From Stutzerimonas azotifigens (lineage in GTDB: Bacteria > Pseudomonadota > Gammaproteobacteria > Pseudomonadales > Pseudomonadaceae), in contig NZ_JAAMRF010000008.1 of NCBI RefSeq assembly GCF_013522725.1, positions 248,001-312,000 on the forward strand: a DNA stretch of 64,000 nucleotides, read 5' to 3'. Positions 26,074 to 34,025 of this stretch are shown piece by piece. The translations under genes were made by a program, and so were the position numbers. The notes beneath the pieces are model-generated. The model worked only from the letters and a program-made list of their open reading frames with translations, was not told the origin of the DNA and ran no database searches. The stretch's first letter is position 1. Every line of letters begins with the position of its first letter.

Positions 26074-28350
26074 ATGAATGACATCGAGCACATGACCACT
26101 AATTCGAATCTGCAACGCCTGGACTTCGATACCCCCGCGTTGCAGCGCAAGCGCCGCATCCGCGCGCTGAAGGATCACTTCGCGCGTTGGTACGTCACCG
26201 TTGGCGGCCTGGCCGTACTGGGTGCCATCACGCTGATTTTCTTCTACCTCGCCCAGGTGGTGTTCCCGATGTTCCAGGGCGCCAGCATCGAGGCACGCGA
26301 GGCGCAGCGCCCAACCTGGCTGGCCGAGGCCGGCGAGCCGCTGCTGCTGGCCGTCGAGGAGCAGAACCAGGTAGCGATGCGTCTGGACCGCACGGGGCAG
26401 GTGCAGTTCTTCGACATCGACACTGGCGCGGCGCTGGCCCGCCAGGCGCTGCCGCTGCCCGAAAGTAGCCAGATCGTATCGGTCAGCCGCGACACCCCCG
26501 GCAGCCGCCGTTTCGCCGTTGGCCTGAGCAATGGCCAGGCGCTGGTGGTGCAGGATGCCTACCGGGTGACCTACCCCAACAATCAGAAGACCATTACTCC
26601 CGAGCTGAATTACCCCTTCGGCGAGGCGCCCATTGCCCTCGATCCGCAAGGCAGGGCGATCGAGCAGGTCGCGGTCAGCCTCAATGGCTCGACGCTGATG
26701 GTGGCTGGCGTAACCGGCAACGACCTTCATGTGCTCAGCCTCGAGCGGACCGAGAATATGCTGACCGGTGAAAGCACCCTCGAAGAAGAGCGGCTGAACC
26801 TGCCGCAGCTCGCCGAGCCGATCAAGTCGCTGCTCATCGATCCACGGCAGTTGTGGCTCTACGCCTTCACCGGCCAGGCCAGCGCAGACGTCTTCGATCT
26901 GCGGCGGCGCAACCTCAACGGACGCTATCGCCTGCTGCAAGGCAACGCCGAGGTCACCAACGTGACACCGCTGCTGGGCGGGATCTCGTTGATGGTCGGC
27001 GATTCCCGCGGCGGCATCAGCCAATGGTTCATGGTGCGCGACGGCGATGGTGGGGCCGAGCTGCGCAATGTGCGCAACTTCAGCCTGGGCGACAGTCCGA
27101 TTCGCCAGATCCTGCCGGAAGAGCGTCGCAAAGGCTTCCTGGCGCTGGACGACGCGGGCACCCTCGGCATTTTCCACAGCACGGCTCACCGCACGCTGCT
27201 CGACCAGTCGATCAGCGACGGCGCGGTCAAGGGTGCGCTGTCACCCCGCGCCAACCGGTTACTGGTGGAGACCGATGGCCAACTGCAGCTGTTGGCGATC
27301 GACAATCCGCATCCGGAAATCTCCTGGAGCGCGCTGTGGGGCAAGGTCTGGTACGAGAGCTACCCCAAGCCGGACTACATCTGGCAGTCGACCTCGGCCA
27401 ACAGTGATTTCGAGCCCAAGCTGAGCCTGGCGCCGCTGGCGTTCGGCACGCTCAAGGCCGCGTTCTACGCCATGCTGCTGGCGGCCCCGCTGGCGATCTG
27501 CGCGGCAATCTACACCGCCTACTTCATGGCCGCGCCGCTGCGCCGCAAGATCAAGCCGGTCATCGAGCTGATGGAAGCGCTGCCCACGGTGATTCTCGGC
27601 TTCTTCGCCGGCCTGTTCCTGGCTCCCTATCTGGAGCTGCACCTGCCGGGCATCTTCAGCCTGCTGCTGTTGATGCCGGTGGGCATCATCCTCGCCGCTT
27701 TCCTCTGGAGCCGCCTGCCCGAACGCATTCGCCTGCTGGTGCCGGATGGCTGGGAAGCGGCGCTGCTGATCCCGGTGATCCTCGGCGTCGCCTGGTTCTC
27801 GCTGTCCATCAGCGGGCATCTGGAGAACTGGTTCTTCGGCGGAAACGTGCGCCTGTGGCTCTCCAACGAGATGGGCATTCCCTTCGATCAGCGCAACGCG
27901 CTGGTGATCGGCCTGGCGATGGGCTTCGCAGTGATCCCGACGATCTACTCGATCGCCGAGGATGCCGTGTTCAGCGTGCCGCGCAGCCTCACCCTGGGCT
28001 CCCTGGCGCTGGGCGCCACGCCCTGGCAGACGCTGGTGCGGGTGGTGATCCTCACCGCCAGCCCGGGCATCTTCTCGGCATTGATGATCGGCATGGGGCG
28101 TGCCGTCGGCGAAACCATGATCGTGCTGATGGCAACCGGCAACACGCCGATCATGGAGGCGAACATCTTCGAAGGCATGCGCACCCTGGCGGCGAACGTC
28201 GCGGTGGAGATGCCCGAGTCGGAAGTTGGCAGTACCCACTACCGCGTGCTGTTCCTCGCCGCGCTGGTGCTGCTGATGTTCACCTTCGTGATGAACACCC
28301 TGGCCGAACTCATTCGCCAGCGGCTGCGCGGCAAGTACGCCAGCCTGTGA
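26074..28350 (+). CDS. pstC: Phosphate ABC transporter permease PstC (long Pseudomonas type)
   Basis: A 758-residue inner-membrane permease, more than twice the E. coli PstC length (319). A first helix at about 45-68 is followed by a large periplasmic domain of about 370 residues with repeated short beta motifs (possibly propeller-like). The canonical six-helix permease core occupies about 445-750 (ELMEALPTVILGFFAGLFLAP, then the EAA loop GATPWQTLVRVVILTASPGI). This long form is normal in pseudomonads. It pairs with PstA to carry phosphate from PstS. AGGAA lies before the ATG. It is the first gene of pstCAB-phoU. Confidence 0.93.
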   Translation: MNDIEHMTTNSNLQRLDFDTPALQRKRRIRALKDHFARWYVTVGGLAVLGAITLIFFYLAQVVFPMFQGASIEAREAQRPTWLAEAGEPLLLAVEEQNQVAMRLDRTGQVQFFDIDTGAALARQALPLPESSQIVSVSRDTPGSRRFAVGLSNGQALVVQDAYRVTYPNNQKTITPELNYPFGEAPIALDPQGRAIEQVAVSLNGSTLMVAGVTGNDLHVLSLERTENMLTGESTLEEERLNLPQLAEPIKSLLIDPRQLWLYAFTGQASADVFDLRRRNLNGRYRLLQGNAEVTNVTPLLGGISLMVGDSRGGISQWFMVRDGDGGAELRNVRNFSLGDSPIRQILPEERRKGFLALDDAGTLGIFHSTAHRTLLDQSISDGAVKGALSPRANRLLVETDGQLQLLAIDNPHPEISWSALWGKVWYESYPKPDYIWQSTSANSDFEPKLSLAPLAFGTLKAAFYAMLLAAPLAICAAIYTAYFMAAPLRRKIKPVIELMEALPTVILGFFAGLFLAPYLELHLPGIFSLLLLMPVGIILAAFLWSRLPERIRLLVPDGWEAALLIPVILGVAWFSLSISGHLENWFFGGNVRLWLSNEMGIPFDQRNALVIGLAMGFAVIPTIYSIAEDAVFSVPRSLTLGSLALGATPWQTLVRVVILTASPGIFSALMIGMGRAVGETMIVLMATGNTPIMEANIFEGMRTLAANVAVEMPESEVGSTHYRVLFLAALVLLMFTFVMNTLAELIRQRLRGKYASL

Positions 28351-28432
28351 TGTACCCAGACACTCCCCGCCGCCGGGCGGGGCGCCGCAGCCTCGCAAGT
28401 GCTGCGCAAGCGACTCTAGAAGGTGAAGGTCG

Positions 28433-30103
28433 GTGAAGAAGGATTCCGTGAAAACCTGGTTCAAGAGCGGTTCGCCCTGGATCTGGATGAACGCCGGTGC
28501 GGTGTCCATCGCGGTCATCATGACCCTGGGGCTACTGGCCCTGATCGCTGTGCGCGGCCTGGCGCATTTCTGGCCGGCCGACGTCGTCGTTGCCGATTAC
28601 GTGATGCCCGGCGCCGAGCCGCGCGTGCTCGCCGGCGAGGTGACGCAGCGTGAGGAGGTGCCACGTGCGCGCCTGGCGGCGGCCGGGTTGCCGGTGGATG
28701 TCGAAGGCGGCGAGTTCATGACCCGTGAGCTGCTCAAGGTCGGCAACCGTGAGGTCTACGGCGCCGATTTCTCCTGGGTCATCGGCGAGTGGCTGCAGAA
28801 CGAGCGCAAGCCGAAGGATCTGGTCGCGATCGAGCGGCGCGAGTGGGGTAACTTTTATGGCCACCTGGTCGCGGTGAAGGAAAACGGCCAGCTGGTGGCC
28901 GAAGGCGAAAACGCCTGGGGTGAATTGCAGCGCCGTATCGAGCGCATCGACGAGCTGTATGCCCGGATCGCTCGTCTCGAGAAGGTCGATATCGGCCGCA
29001 TCAACTATGGCATGGAGCGCCTGCGTCTGAAGACCCGTCGCCTGGAGCTGGACAACCAGCTCGATGCGGTGGCCCAGGCCGACCTCGATGCCGAGCGCGC
29101 CGAATGGGATGCCCAGTACGTCGTGCTCGAACGCGAGCTGACCGAACTGCACCAGGGCTTCAACCGCGACACCATCTCCGTACGCACGGTCGATGGCCGC
29201 GAGCTGGAGTTCAGCCTCGGCAAGGTGGTGCGTGCCTACCAGCCCAATGCCATGTCGGTCGTGGAGAAGCTGGGCTTCTACTTCAAGAAACTCTGGGAGT
29301 TCGTCAGCGCCGAGCCGCGCGAGGCCAACACCGAGGGCGGCATCTTTCCGGCCATCTTCGGCACCGTGCTGATGACCCTGATCATGGCGGTGATCGTCAC
29401 GCCGTTCGGTGTGATCGCGGCGGTCTATCTGCGCGAATACGCCAAGCAGGGCTTGCTGACCCGAATCATCCGGATCGCGGTTAACAACCTCGCCGGTGTG
29501 CCGTCGATCGTCTACGGCGTATTCGGTCTGGGTTTCTTCGTCTACGTGCTGGGTGGTTCGATCGACCGTCTGTTCTATCCCGAAGCGGCGCCGGCGCCGG
29601 TCTTCGGTACGCCGGGCCTGATGTGGGCCTCGCTGACGCTGGCGATCCTGACCTTGCCGGTGGTGATCGTGGCTACCGAAGAAGGCCTGGCGCGGATTCC
29701 GCGCATCCTTCGCGAAGGCTCGCTGGCGCTCGGTGCGACCAAGTCCGAAACGCTGTGGAAAGTGGTGCTGCCAATGGCCAGCCCGGCGATGATGACCGGC
29801 CTAATCCTGGCGGTGGCACGGGCTGCCGGCGAGGTGGCGCCGTTGATGCTGGTCGGCGTGGTCAAGCTCGCACCGAGCCTGCCCCTCAACGGCAACTACC
29901 CTTACCTGCACCTCGATCAGAAGATCATGCACCTGGGCTTCCACATCTTCGACGTCGGCTTCCAGAGCCCCAACGTCGAGGCCGCGCGGCCGCTGGTCTA
30001 CGCGACTGCGCTGTTGCTGGTGCTGGTGATCGCGACCCTGAACTTCACGGCGGTGTACATCCGCAACCACCTGCGCGAGAAGTACAAGGCGCTGGACCAT
30101 TAA
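28433..30103 (+). CDS. pstA: Phosphate ABC transporter permease PstA (long Pseudomonas type)
   Basis: A 556-residue partner permease of PstC. An N-terminal helix at about 20-45 is followed by a periplasmic insertion of roughly 230 residues with a coiled-coil-like, charged stretch (about 150-225). The six-helix core follows (NNLAGVPSIVYGVFGLGFFV, EAA loop LREGSLALGATKSETLWKVVLPMASPAM). The start is GTG at 28433, with AAGGTGAAGG just upstream; a second GTG at 28448 (preceded by AAGGA) is a possible alternative. It lies 82 bases after pstC. The insertions in PstC and PstA probably face each other in the periplasm. Confidence 0.93.
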   Translation: MKKDSVKTWFKSGSPWIWMNAGAVSIAVIMTLGLLALIAVRGLAHFWPADVVVADYVMPGAEPRVLAGEVTQREEVPRARLAAAGLPVDVEGGEFMTRELLKVGNREVYGADFSWVIGEWLQNERKPKDLVAIERREWGNFYGHLVAVKENGQLVAEGENAWGELQRRIERIDELYARIARLEKVDIGRINYGMERLRLKTRRLELDNQLDAVAQADLDAERAEWDAQYVVLERELTELHQGFNRDTISVRTVDGRELEFSLGKVVRAYQPNAMSVVEKLGFYFKKLWEFVSAEPREANTEGGIFPAIFGTVLMTLIMAVIVTPFGVIAAVYLREYAKQGLLTRIIRIAVNNLAGVPSIVYGVFGLGFFVYVLGGSIDRLFYPEAAPAPVFGTPGLMWASLTLAILTLPVVIVATEEGLARIPRILREGSLALGATKSETLWKVVLPMASPAMMTGLILAVARAAGEVAPLMLVGVVKLAPSLPLNGNYPYLHLDQKIMHLGFHIFDVGFQSPNVEAARPLVYATALLLVLVIATLNFTAVYIRNHLREKYKALDH

Positions 30104-30123
30104 ACGCTAGCTGGAAGCCAGTG

Positions 30124-30167
30124 GCTGGAAGCTGGAAGCAAGAGCGCTTCAACTTCCAGCTTCCGGC
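30124..30167 (+). repeat. GAAGC-type inverted repeat in the pstA-pstB spacer
   Basis: GGAAGCTGGAAG (30127-30138) and CTTCCAGCTTCC (30153-30164) are exact inverted arms with a 14-base loop; three more pairs (one G-U) extend the stem to 15. It fills most of the 93-base pstA-pstB spacer. A related element lies in the pstB-phoU spacer. It may block 3' exonuclease or attenuate between genes. Confidence 0.75.
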
Positions 30168-30196
30168 TCGAGCTCAAAGCTCTACCGGAGTGACCC

Positions 30197-31024
30197 ATGC
30201 AAAACTCTTCCCATGGTATCGACATCTCGGCGCTGGGCCGCGACAAGCGCACGCTGAACCTGCAATCGGAAACCGTCGCCATCGAGGTGCCGGACCTGAG
30301 CCTGTTCTATGGCGAGAAGCAGGCCCTGCACAACGTCAGCCTGAACATTCCCAAGCAGCGGGTCACGGCCTTCATCGGCCCGTCCGGCTGCGGTAAGTCG
30401 ACGTTGCTGCGCTGCTTCAACCGGATGAACGATCTGGTCGACGGCTGCCGCATCGAAGGGGCGATCAACCTCGACGGCCATAACATCTACCGCAAGGGCG
30501 AGGACGTCGCCGACCTGCGCCGTCGTGTCGGCATGGTGTTCCAGAAGCCGAACCCGTTCCCCAAGACCATCTATGAAAACGTGGTCTACGGGCTGCGTAT
30601 CCAGGGCATCAAGCAGAAGCGGGTCCTCGACGAAGCCGTCGAATGGGCGCTCAAGGGCGCTGCGTTGTGGGACGAGGTAAAGGACCGCCTGCACGAGTCG
30701 GCATTGGGTCTGTCCGGTGGTCAGCAGCAGCGTCTGGTGATTGCCCGTACCATCGCCGTGCAGCCCGAAGTGCTGCTGCTCGACGAGCCGAGCTCGGCGC
30801 TCGACCCGATCTCCTCGCTGAAGGTCGAAGAGCTGATCTACGAGCTCAAGGCCCGCTACACCATCGTCATCGTGACCCATAACATGCAGCAGGCCGCCCG
30901 CGTCTCGGACTACACGGCATTCATGTACATGGGCAAACTGATCGAATACGGCGACACCGACACGCTGTTCACCAACCCGGCCAAGAAGCAGACCGAAGAC
31001 TACATCACCGGGCGTTACGGCTAA
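30197..31024 (+). CDS. pstB: Phosphate ABC transporter ATPase PstB
   Basis: A 275-residue ABC ATPase that powers PstCA. It has Walker [10 protein letters not shown] (61-69), the Q-loop in [18 protein letters not shown] (the PNPFP signature is typical of PstB), ABC signature LSGGQQQRL, Walker [13 protein letters not shown] and H-loop VTHNM. Length agrees with the family. GGAG precedes the ATG. With PhoU it relays phosphate status to PhoR. Confidence 0.97.
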   Translation: MQNSSHGIDISALGRDKRTLNLQSETVAIEVPDLSLFYGEKQALHNVSLNIPKQRVTAFIGPSGCGKSTLLRCFNRMNDLVDGCRIEGAINLDGHNIYRKGEDVADLRRRVGMVFQKPNPFPKTIYENVVYGLRIQGIKQKRVLDEAVEWALKGAALWDEVKDRLHESALGLSGGQQQRLVIARTIAVQPEVLLLDEPSSALDPISSLKVEELIYELKARYTIVIVTHNMQQAARVSDYTAFMYMGKLIEYGDTDTLFTNPAKKQTEDYITGRYG

Positions 31025-31054
31025 CCGCGTGGTGCGCACCAGCTTGAAGCGAGA

Positions 31055-31123
31055 AGCTTGAAGCTGGGGAGTGGGGAGAAAGATTCAGACAGTCAGGCTT
31101 CGAGCTTCCGGCTTCGAGCTTCC
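31055..31123 (+). repeat. Related inverted repeat and 14-bp tandem duplication in the pstB-phoU spacer
   Basis: GGCTTCGAGCTTCC occurs twice head to tail at 31096-31109 and 31110-31123. AGCTTGAAGCTGG (31055-31067) can pair with CCGGCTTCGAGCT (31108-31120) over 13 positions, two of them G-U, around a 40-base loop. The same GAAGC/GCTTC vocabulary appears in the pstA-pstB spacer. Confidence 0.7.
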
Positions 31124-31145
31124 AGCTTTCGCGGAGCGAACAAAG

Positions 31146-31874
31146 ATGATCAACAAAGACAGCCATACCCATCACATTTCCCAGCAGTTCAACGCCGAGC
31201 TGGAAGAGGTTCGCAGTCACCTGCTGGCAATGGGGGGGCTCGTCGAGAAGCAGGTCAACGACGCCGTGACCGCCCTGATCGATGCCGATTCCGGGCTGGC
31301 CCAGCAGGTCCGCGAACTCGACGACCAGATCAACCAGATGGAACGCAACATCGACGAGGAGTGCGTGCGCATCCTCGCGCGTCGGCAACCGGCGGCCTCC
31401 GACCTGCGGCTGATCATCAGCATTTCCAAGTCGGTGATCGACCTGGAAAGGATCGGCGACGAGTCGACCAAGATCGCCCGGCGCGCCATCCAGCTCTGCG
31501 AAGAAGGCGAATCGCCGCGCGGCTACGTCGAGGTGCGCCATATCGGCGACCAGGTGCGCAAGATGGTCCAGGAAGCGCTGGATGCCTTCGCCCGCTTCGA
31601 CGCGGACCTCGCGCTCTCGGTCGCGCAGTACGACAAGACCGTCGACCGCGAGTACAAGACCGCCCTGCGCGAGCTGGTCACCTACATGATGGAAGACCCG
31701 CGTTCGATCTCCCGCGTGCTGAGCGTGATCTGGGCGCTGCGTTCGCTCGAGCGTATCGGCGACCATGCGCGCAACATCGCCGAGCTGGTGATCTACCTCG
31801 TGCACGGCACCGACGTTCGCCACCTGGGTCTGGCGCGGATGAAGGAAGAGGTCACCGGCGGCGACGCGAACTGA
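31146..31874 (+). CDS. phoU: Phosphate transport regulator PhoU
   Basis: A 242-residue all-helical PhoU with two three-helix PhoU repeats. Each carries the metal-binding signature region, seen as LERIGDESTKIAR in the first and LERIGDHARNIAEL in the second. PhoU represses PhoR kinase activity and tunes PstSCAB when phosphate is plentiful. I started at MINKDSHTHHISQQFN (31146); the open frame extends to 31071 but that part is the repeat spacer. It is the last gene of pstCAB-phoU. Confidence 0.95.
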   Translation: MINKDSHTHHISQQFNAELEEVRSHLLAMGGLVEKQVNDAVTALIDADSGLAQQVRELDDQINQMERNIDEECVRILARRQPAASDLRLIISISKSVIDLERIGDESTKIARRAIQLCEEGESPRGYVEVRHIGDQVRKMVQEALDAFARFDADLALSVAQYDKTVDREYKTALRELVTYMMEDPRSISRVLSVIWALRSLERIGDHARNIAELVIYLVHGTDVRHLGLARMKEEVTGGDAN

Positions 31875-32005
31875 GTCTGGCGCGGGGAGGGCTGACTCGG
31901 TCCTGTTGATGACGGCCCTGCCCGCCCGTGCGATTCTGCGCACCTCGCCTTTGTCGGCCCCTCGCGTTGCGGCTATGCTTGCGGCCATTCGTGCAGGAGT
32001 AGTCG

Positions 32006-32908
32006 ATGAGCAAGGTCAGTGTGCTGGTTGTGGATGATGCGCCATTCATCCGCGATCTGGTGAAGAAGGGGTTGCGCAACCACTTTCCGGGTATTCACAT
32101 CGATGAAGCCATCAACGGCCGCAAGGCCCAGCAGATGCTCGGCCGGGAAAGTTTCGACCTGATCCTCTGCGACTGGGAAATGCCGGAGATGTCCGGACTC
32201 GAGCTGCTCAACTGGTGCCGTAGCCAGGACGCGCTCAAGCTGGTGCCGTTCATCATGGTCACCAGCCGCGGCGACAAGGAAAACGTCGTCCAGGCGATCC
32301 AGGCCGGCGTTTCCGACTTCATCGGCAAGCCGTTTTCCAACGATCAGCTGACTACCAAGGTCCGCAAGGCCCTGGGCCGTGCCGGCAAGCTGGATGCGCT
32401 GGCTGCCAGCGCGCCGACCCGGGCGCTGTCCTCGGGCGTGGCCAATGATTCTCTAGCGGCGCTGACCGGCGGCAAGGCCGATGTGGTCAAGCCGTCCGCC
32501 CCTGCGGCCGCTCCGCAAGCGGTCACGCCCCGAGCCGTACCGGCTGCGGCCGGCCCGAGTGTTGCGCCTGCCGGGCGTGGGCAAGGTCAGCTGAGGCTTT
32601 CGTCGGGCAACCTTGCCTGCGTGATCAAGACGCTCAGCCTCAAGGAGGCACTGCTGGTGGTGCGTCGTGGCGAGCTGCTGCCGCAAGTGCTGGAAAGCGC
32701 GGTGCTGGACCTGGAGCAGGGCGAGTCGGCCGAAGTGGCTCGCCTCAATGGTTACCTGCATGCGGTAGCGGCGTTCGAGCCCAAGCCCGAAAGCGAATGG
32801 TTGCAGCTGACCTTCCGGTTCGTCGATCGCGACCCGCAGAAGCTCGATTACCTGTCGCGCCTGATTGCCCGTGGTACGGCGCAGAAGCATTTTGTCCCCG
32901 GCGCCTGA
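32006..32908 (+). CDS. Receiver-domain response regulator with PilZ-like C-terminal region
   Basis: A 300-residue protein with an N-terminal CheY-like receiver (1-125; phospho-acceptor D56 in LILCDWEMP, T/S switch in IMVTSRGDKE, K in FIGKPFS). An Ala/Pro-rich linker (about 130-195) leads to a C-terminal domain of about 100 residues. The last 60 residues (LNGYLHAVAAFEPK... LTFRFVDRDPQKLDYLSRLI) resemble a PilZ fold, but no RxxxR or D/NxSxxG c-di-GMP motif is seen. It corresponds by position to PA5364, just downstream of phoU in P. aeruginosa. No kinase is encoded alongside. AGGAGT precedes the ATG. Confidence 0.8.
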   Translation: MSKVSVLVVDDAPFIRDLVKKGLRNHFPGIHIDEAINGRKAQQMLGRESFDLILCDWEMPEMSGLELLNWCRSQDALKLVPFIMVTSRGDKENVVQAIQAGVSDFIGKPFSNDQLTTKVRKALGRAGKLDALAASAPTRALSSGVANDSLAALTGGKADVVKPSAPAAAPQAVTPRAVPAAAGPSVAPAGRGQGQLRLSSGNLACVIKTLSLKEALLVVRRGELLPQVLESAVLDLEQGESAEVARLNGYLHAVAAFEPKPESEWLQLTFRFVDRDPQKLDYLSRLIARGTAQKHFVPGA

Positions 32909-33058
32909 GTCGCTCGGCGGTATCTGTTCACACCGTTCGTCTCCCTGTTCGCCCGCAAGCTGACCGGGATCACACCGTCGACAGTCACCGGCTCGCGTGA
33001 GGCCGGTGGCGCTGATAATCTCCGGGTACCAACACAAAACTATTAGAACTCTGTCGTT

Positions 33059-33955
33059 ATGCTAGGGCGCATCTTCCTTTTCCTTGGATTGTGTGGGCTG
33101 GCCGTGCCTGCCATGGCCCTCACCATCTACAAATACACCGACCCCAATGGTGTGGTGACCTATAGCGACCAGGCCGCGCCGGGCGCGCAGGTGTTCGTGT
33201 TCCGTGACCGCATGGTCGAGCAGCTCGATAACCAGGTACAGCTCGAAACCCGCAAGCACGCGGGCGGCGAGACCCTGCTGGTACGCAACGACCTGTTCGC
33301 TCCGGTAGACATCGAACTCAAGCTCGAAGGCGTAAGGAATGCCGTCGGCGCGCCGGACAAGCCGATTCGCTGGGTCCTGCCGCCGCGCAGCAAGATTCGC
33401 CTGGCCACGCTGGCCCCGCGTGACCCGAACCAGCCGCTCAAGTACACCCCCAGGTTGCGCTATGCGATGGGTGATCCGCGGCTGATTCCCAAACCCTACG
33501 ATTATCCGCTGCCATGGCTGGGCGGCCCGTTCCGTCTGACCCAGGGCGCCAACGGCAAGTACAGCCATTTCACGCCCAAGGGCCGTTACGCGATGGATAT
33601 CGCCATGCCTGTAGGTACACCCATCGTCGCTGCGCGAGGCGGCATGGTGGTCAAGATTGAGAACAGCCAGAGCGGGCGTGGCACCAACCCGGCGGGCAAT
33701 TTCGTGCGCATCATTCATGACGACGGCACCATGGGCGTCTACCTGCACCTGATGAAGGGATCGGTGAAGGTGCGCGAAGGGCAGCGCGTCGAGGTGGGCA
33801 CCGCGCTCGCGCGCTCCGGCAACACCGGTAACAGCACCGGTCCCCACTTGCACTTCGTGGTCCAACGCAATGTTGGACTGACGGTCGAGTCGATCCCTTT
33901 CCAGTTCGCACAGCCGGTCAACAGCCTGCCGAACTTCGCCGTCGGCGGCGAGTAA
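33059..33955 (+). CDS. Secreted M23-fold (LytM) protein with DUF4124-like N terminus
   Basis: A 298-residue exported protein. It has a signal peptide (cleavage near AMALTIYKY, about residue 20), a DUF4124-like segment (YKYTDPNGVVTYSD) and a C-terminal LytM/M23 domain from about 155. The zinc site is unusual: the second motif GPHLHF (H263, H265) and H230 are present, but the first motif reads RYAMD (176-180) where active peptidases have HxxxD. D180 is kept and the His is Arg. It may be an inactive, regulatory LytM factor (EnvC/NlpD-like) or use another ligand such as H170. No good ribosome site is visible before the ATG. Confidence 0.8.
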   Translation: MLGRIFLFLGLCGLAVPAMALTIYKYTDPNGVVTYSDQAAPGAQVFVFRDRMVEQLDNQVQLETRKHAGGETLLVRNDLFAPVDIELKLEGVRNAVGAPDKPIRWVLPPRSKIRLATLAPRDPNQPLKYTPRLRYAMGDPRLIPKPYDYPLPWLGGPFRLTQGANGKYSHFTPKGRYAMDIAMPVGTPIVAARGGMVVKIENSQSGRGTNPAGNFVRIIHDDGTMGVYLHLMKGSVKVREGQRVEVGTALARSGNTGNSTGPHLHFVVQRNVGLTVESIPFQFAQPVNSLPNFAVGGE

Positions 33956-34025
33956 GGGCGCTTCGCTCGGCTTGCGTAGCGGCCCGATTGCGGCGAAGGT
34001 TGCTCATCGGATCGAGGGCTCGTAG

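Noticed and set aside
31071-31145. N-terminal extension of PhoU
   Set aside because: The extra codons cover the GAAGC repeat spacer and PhoU homology begins at MINKDSHTHH.
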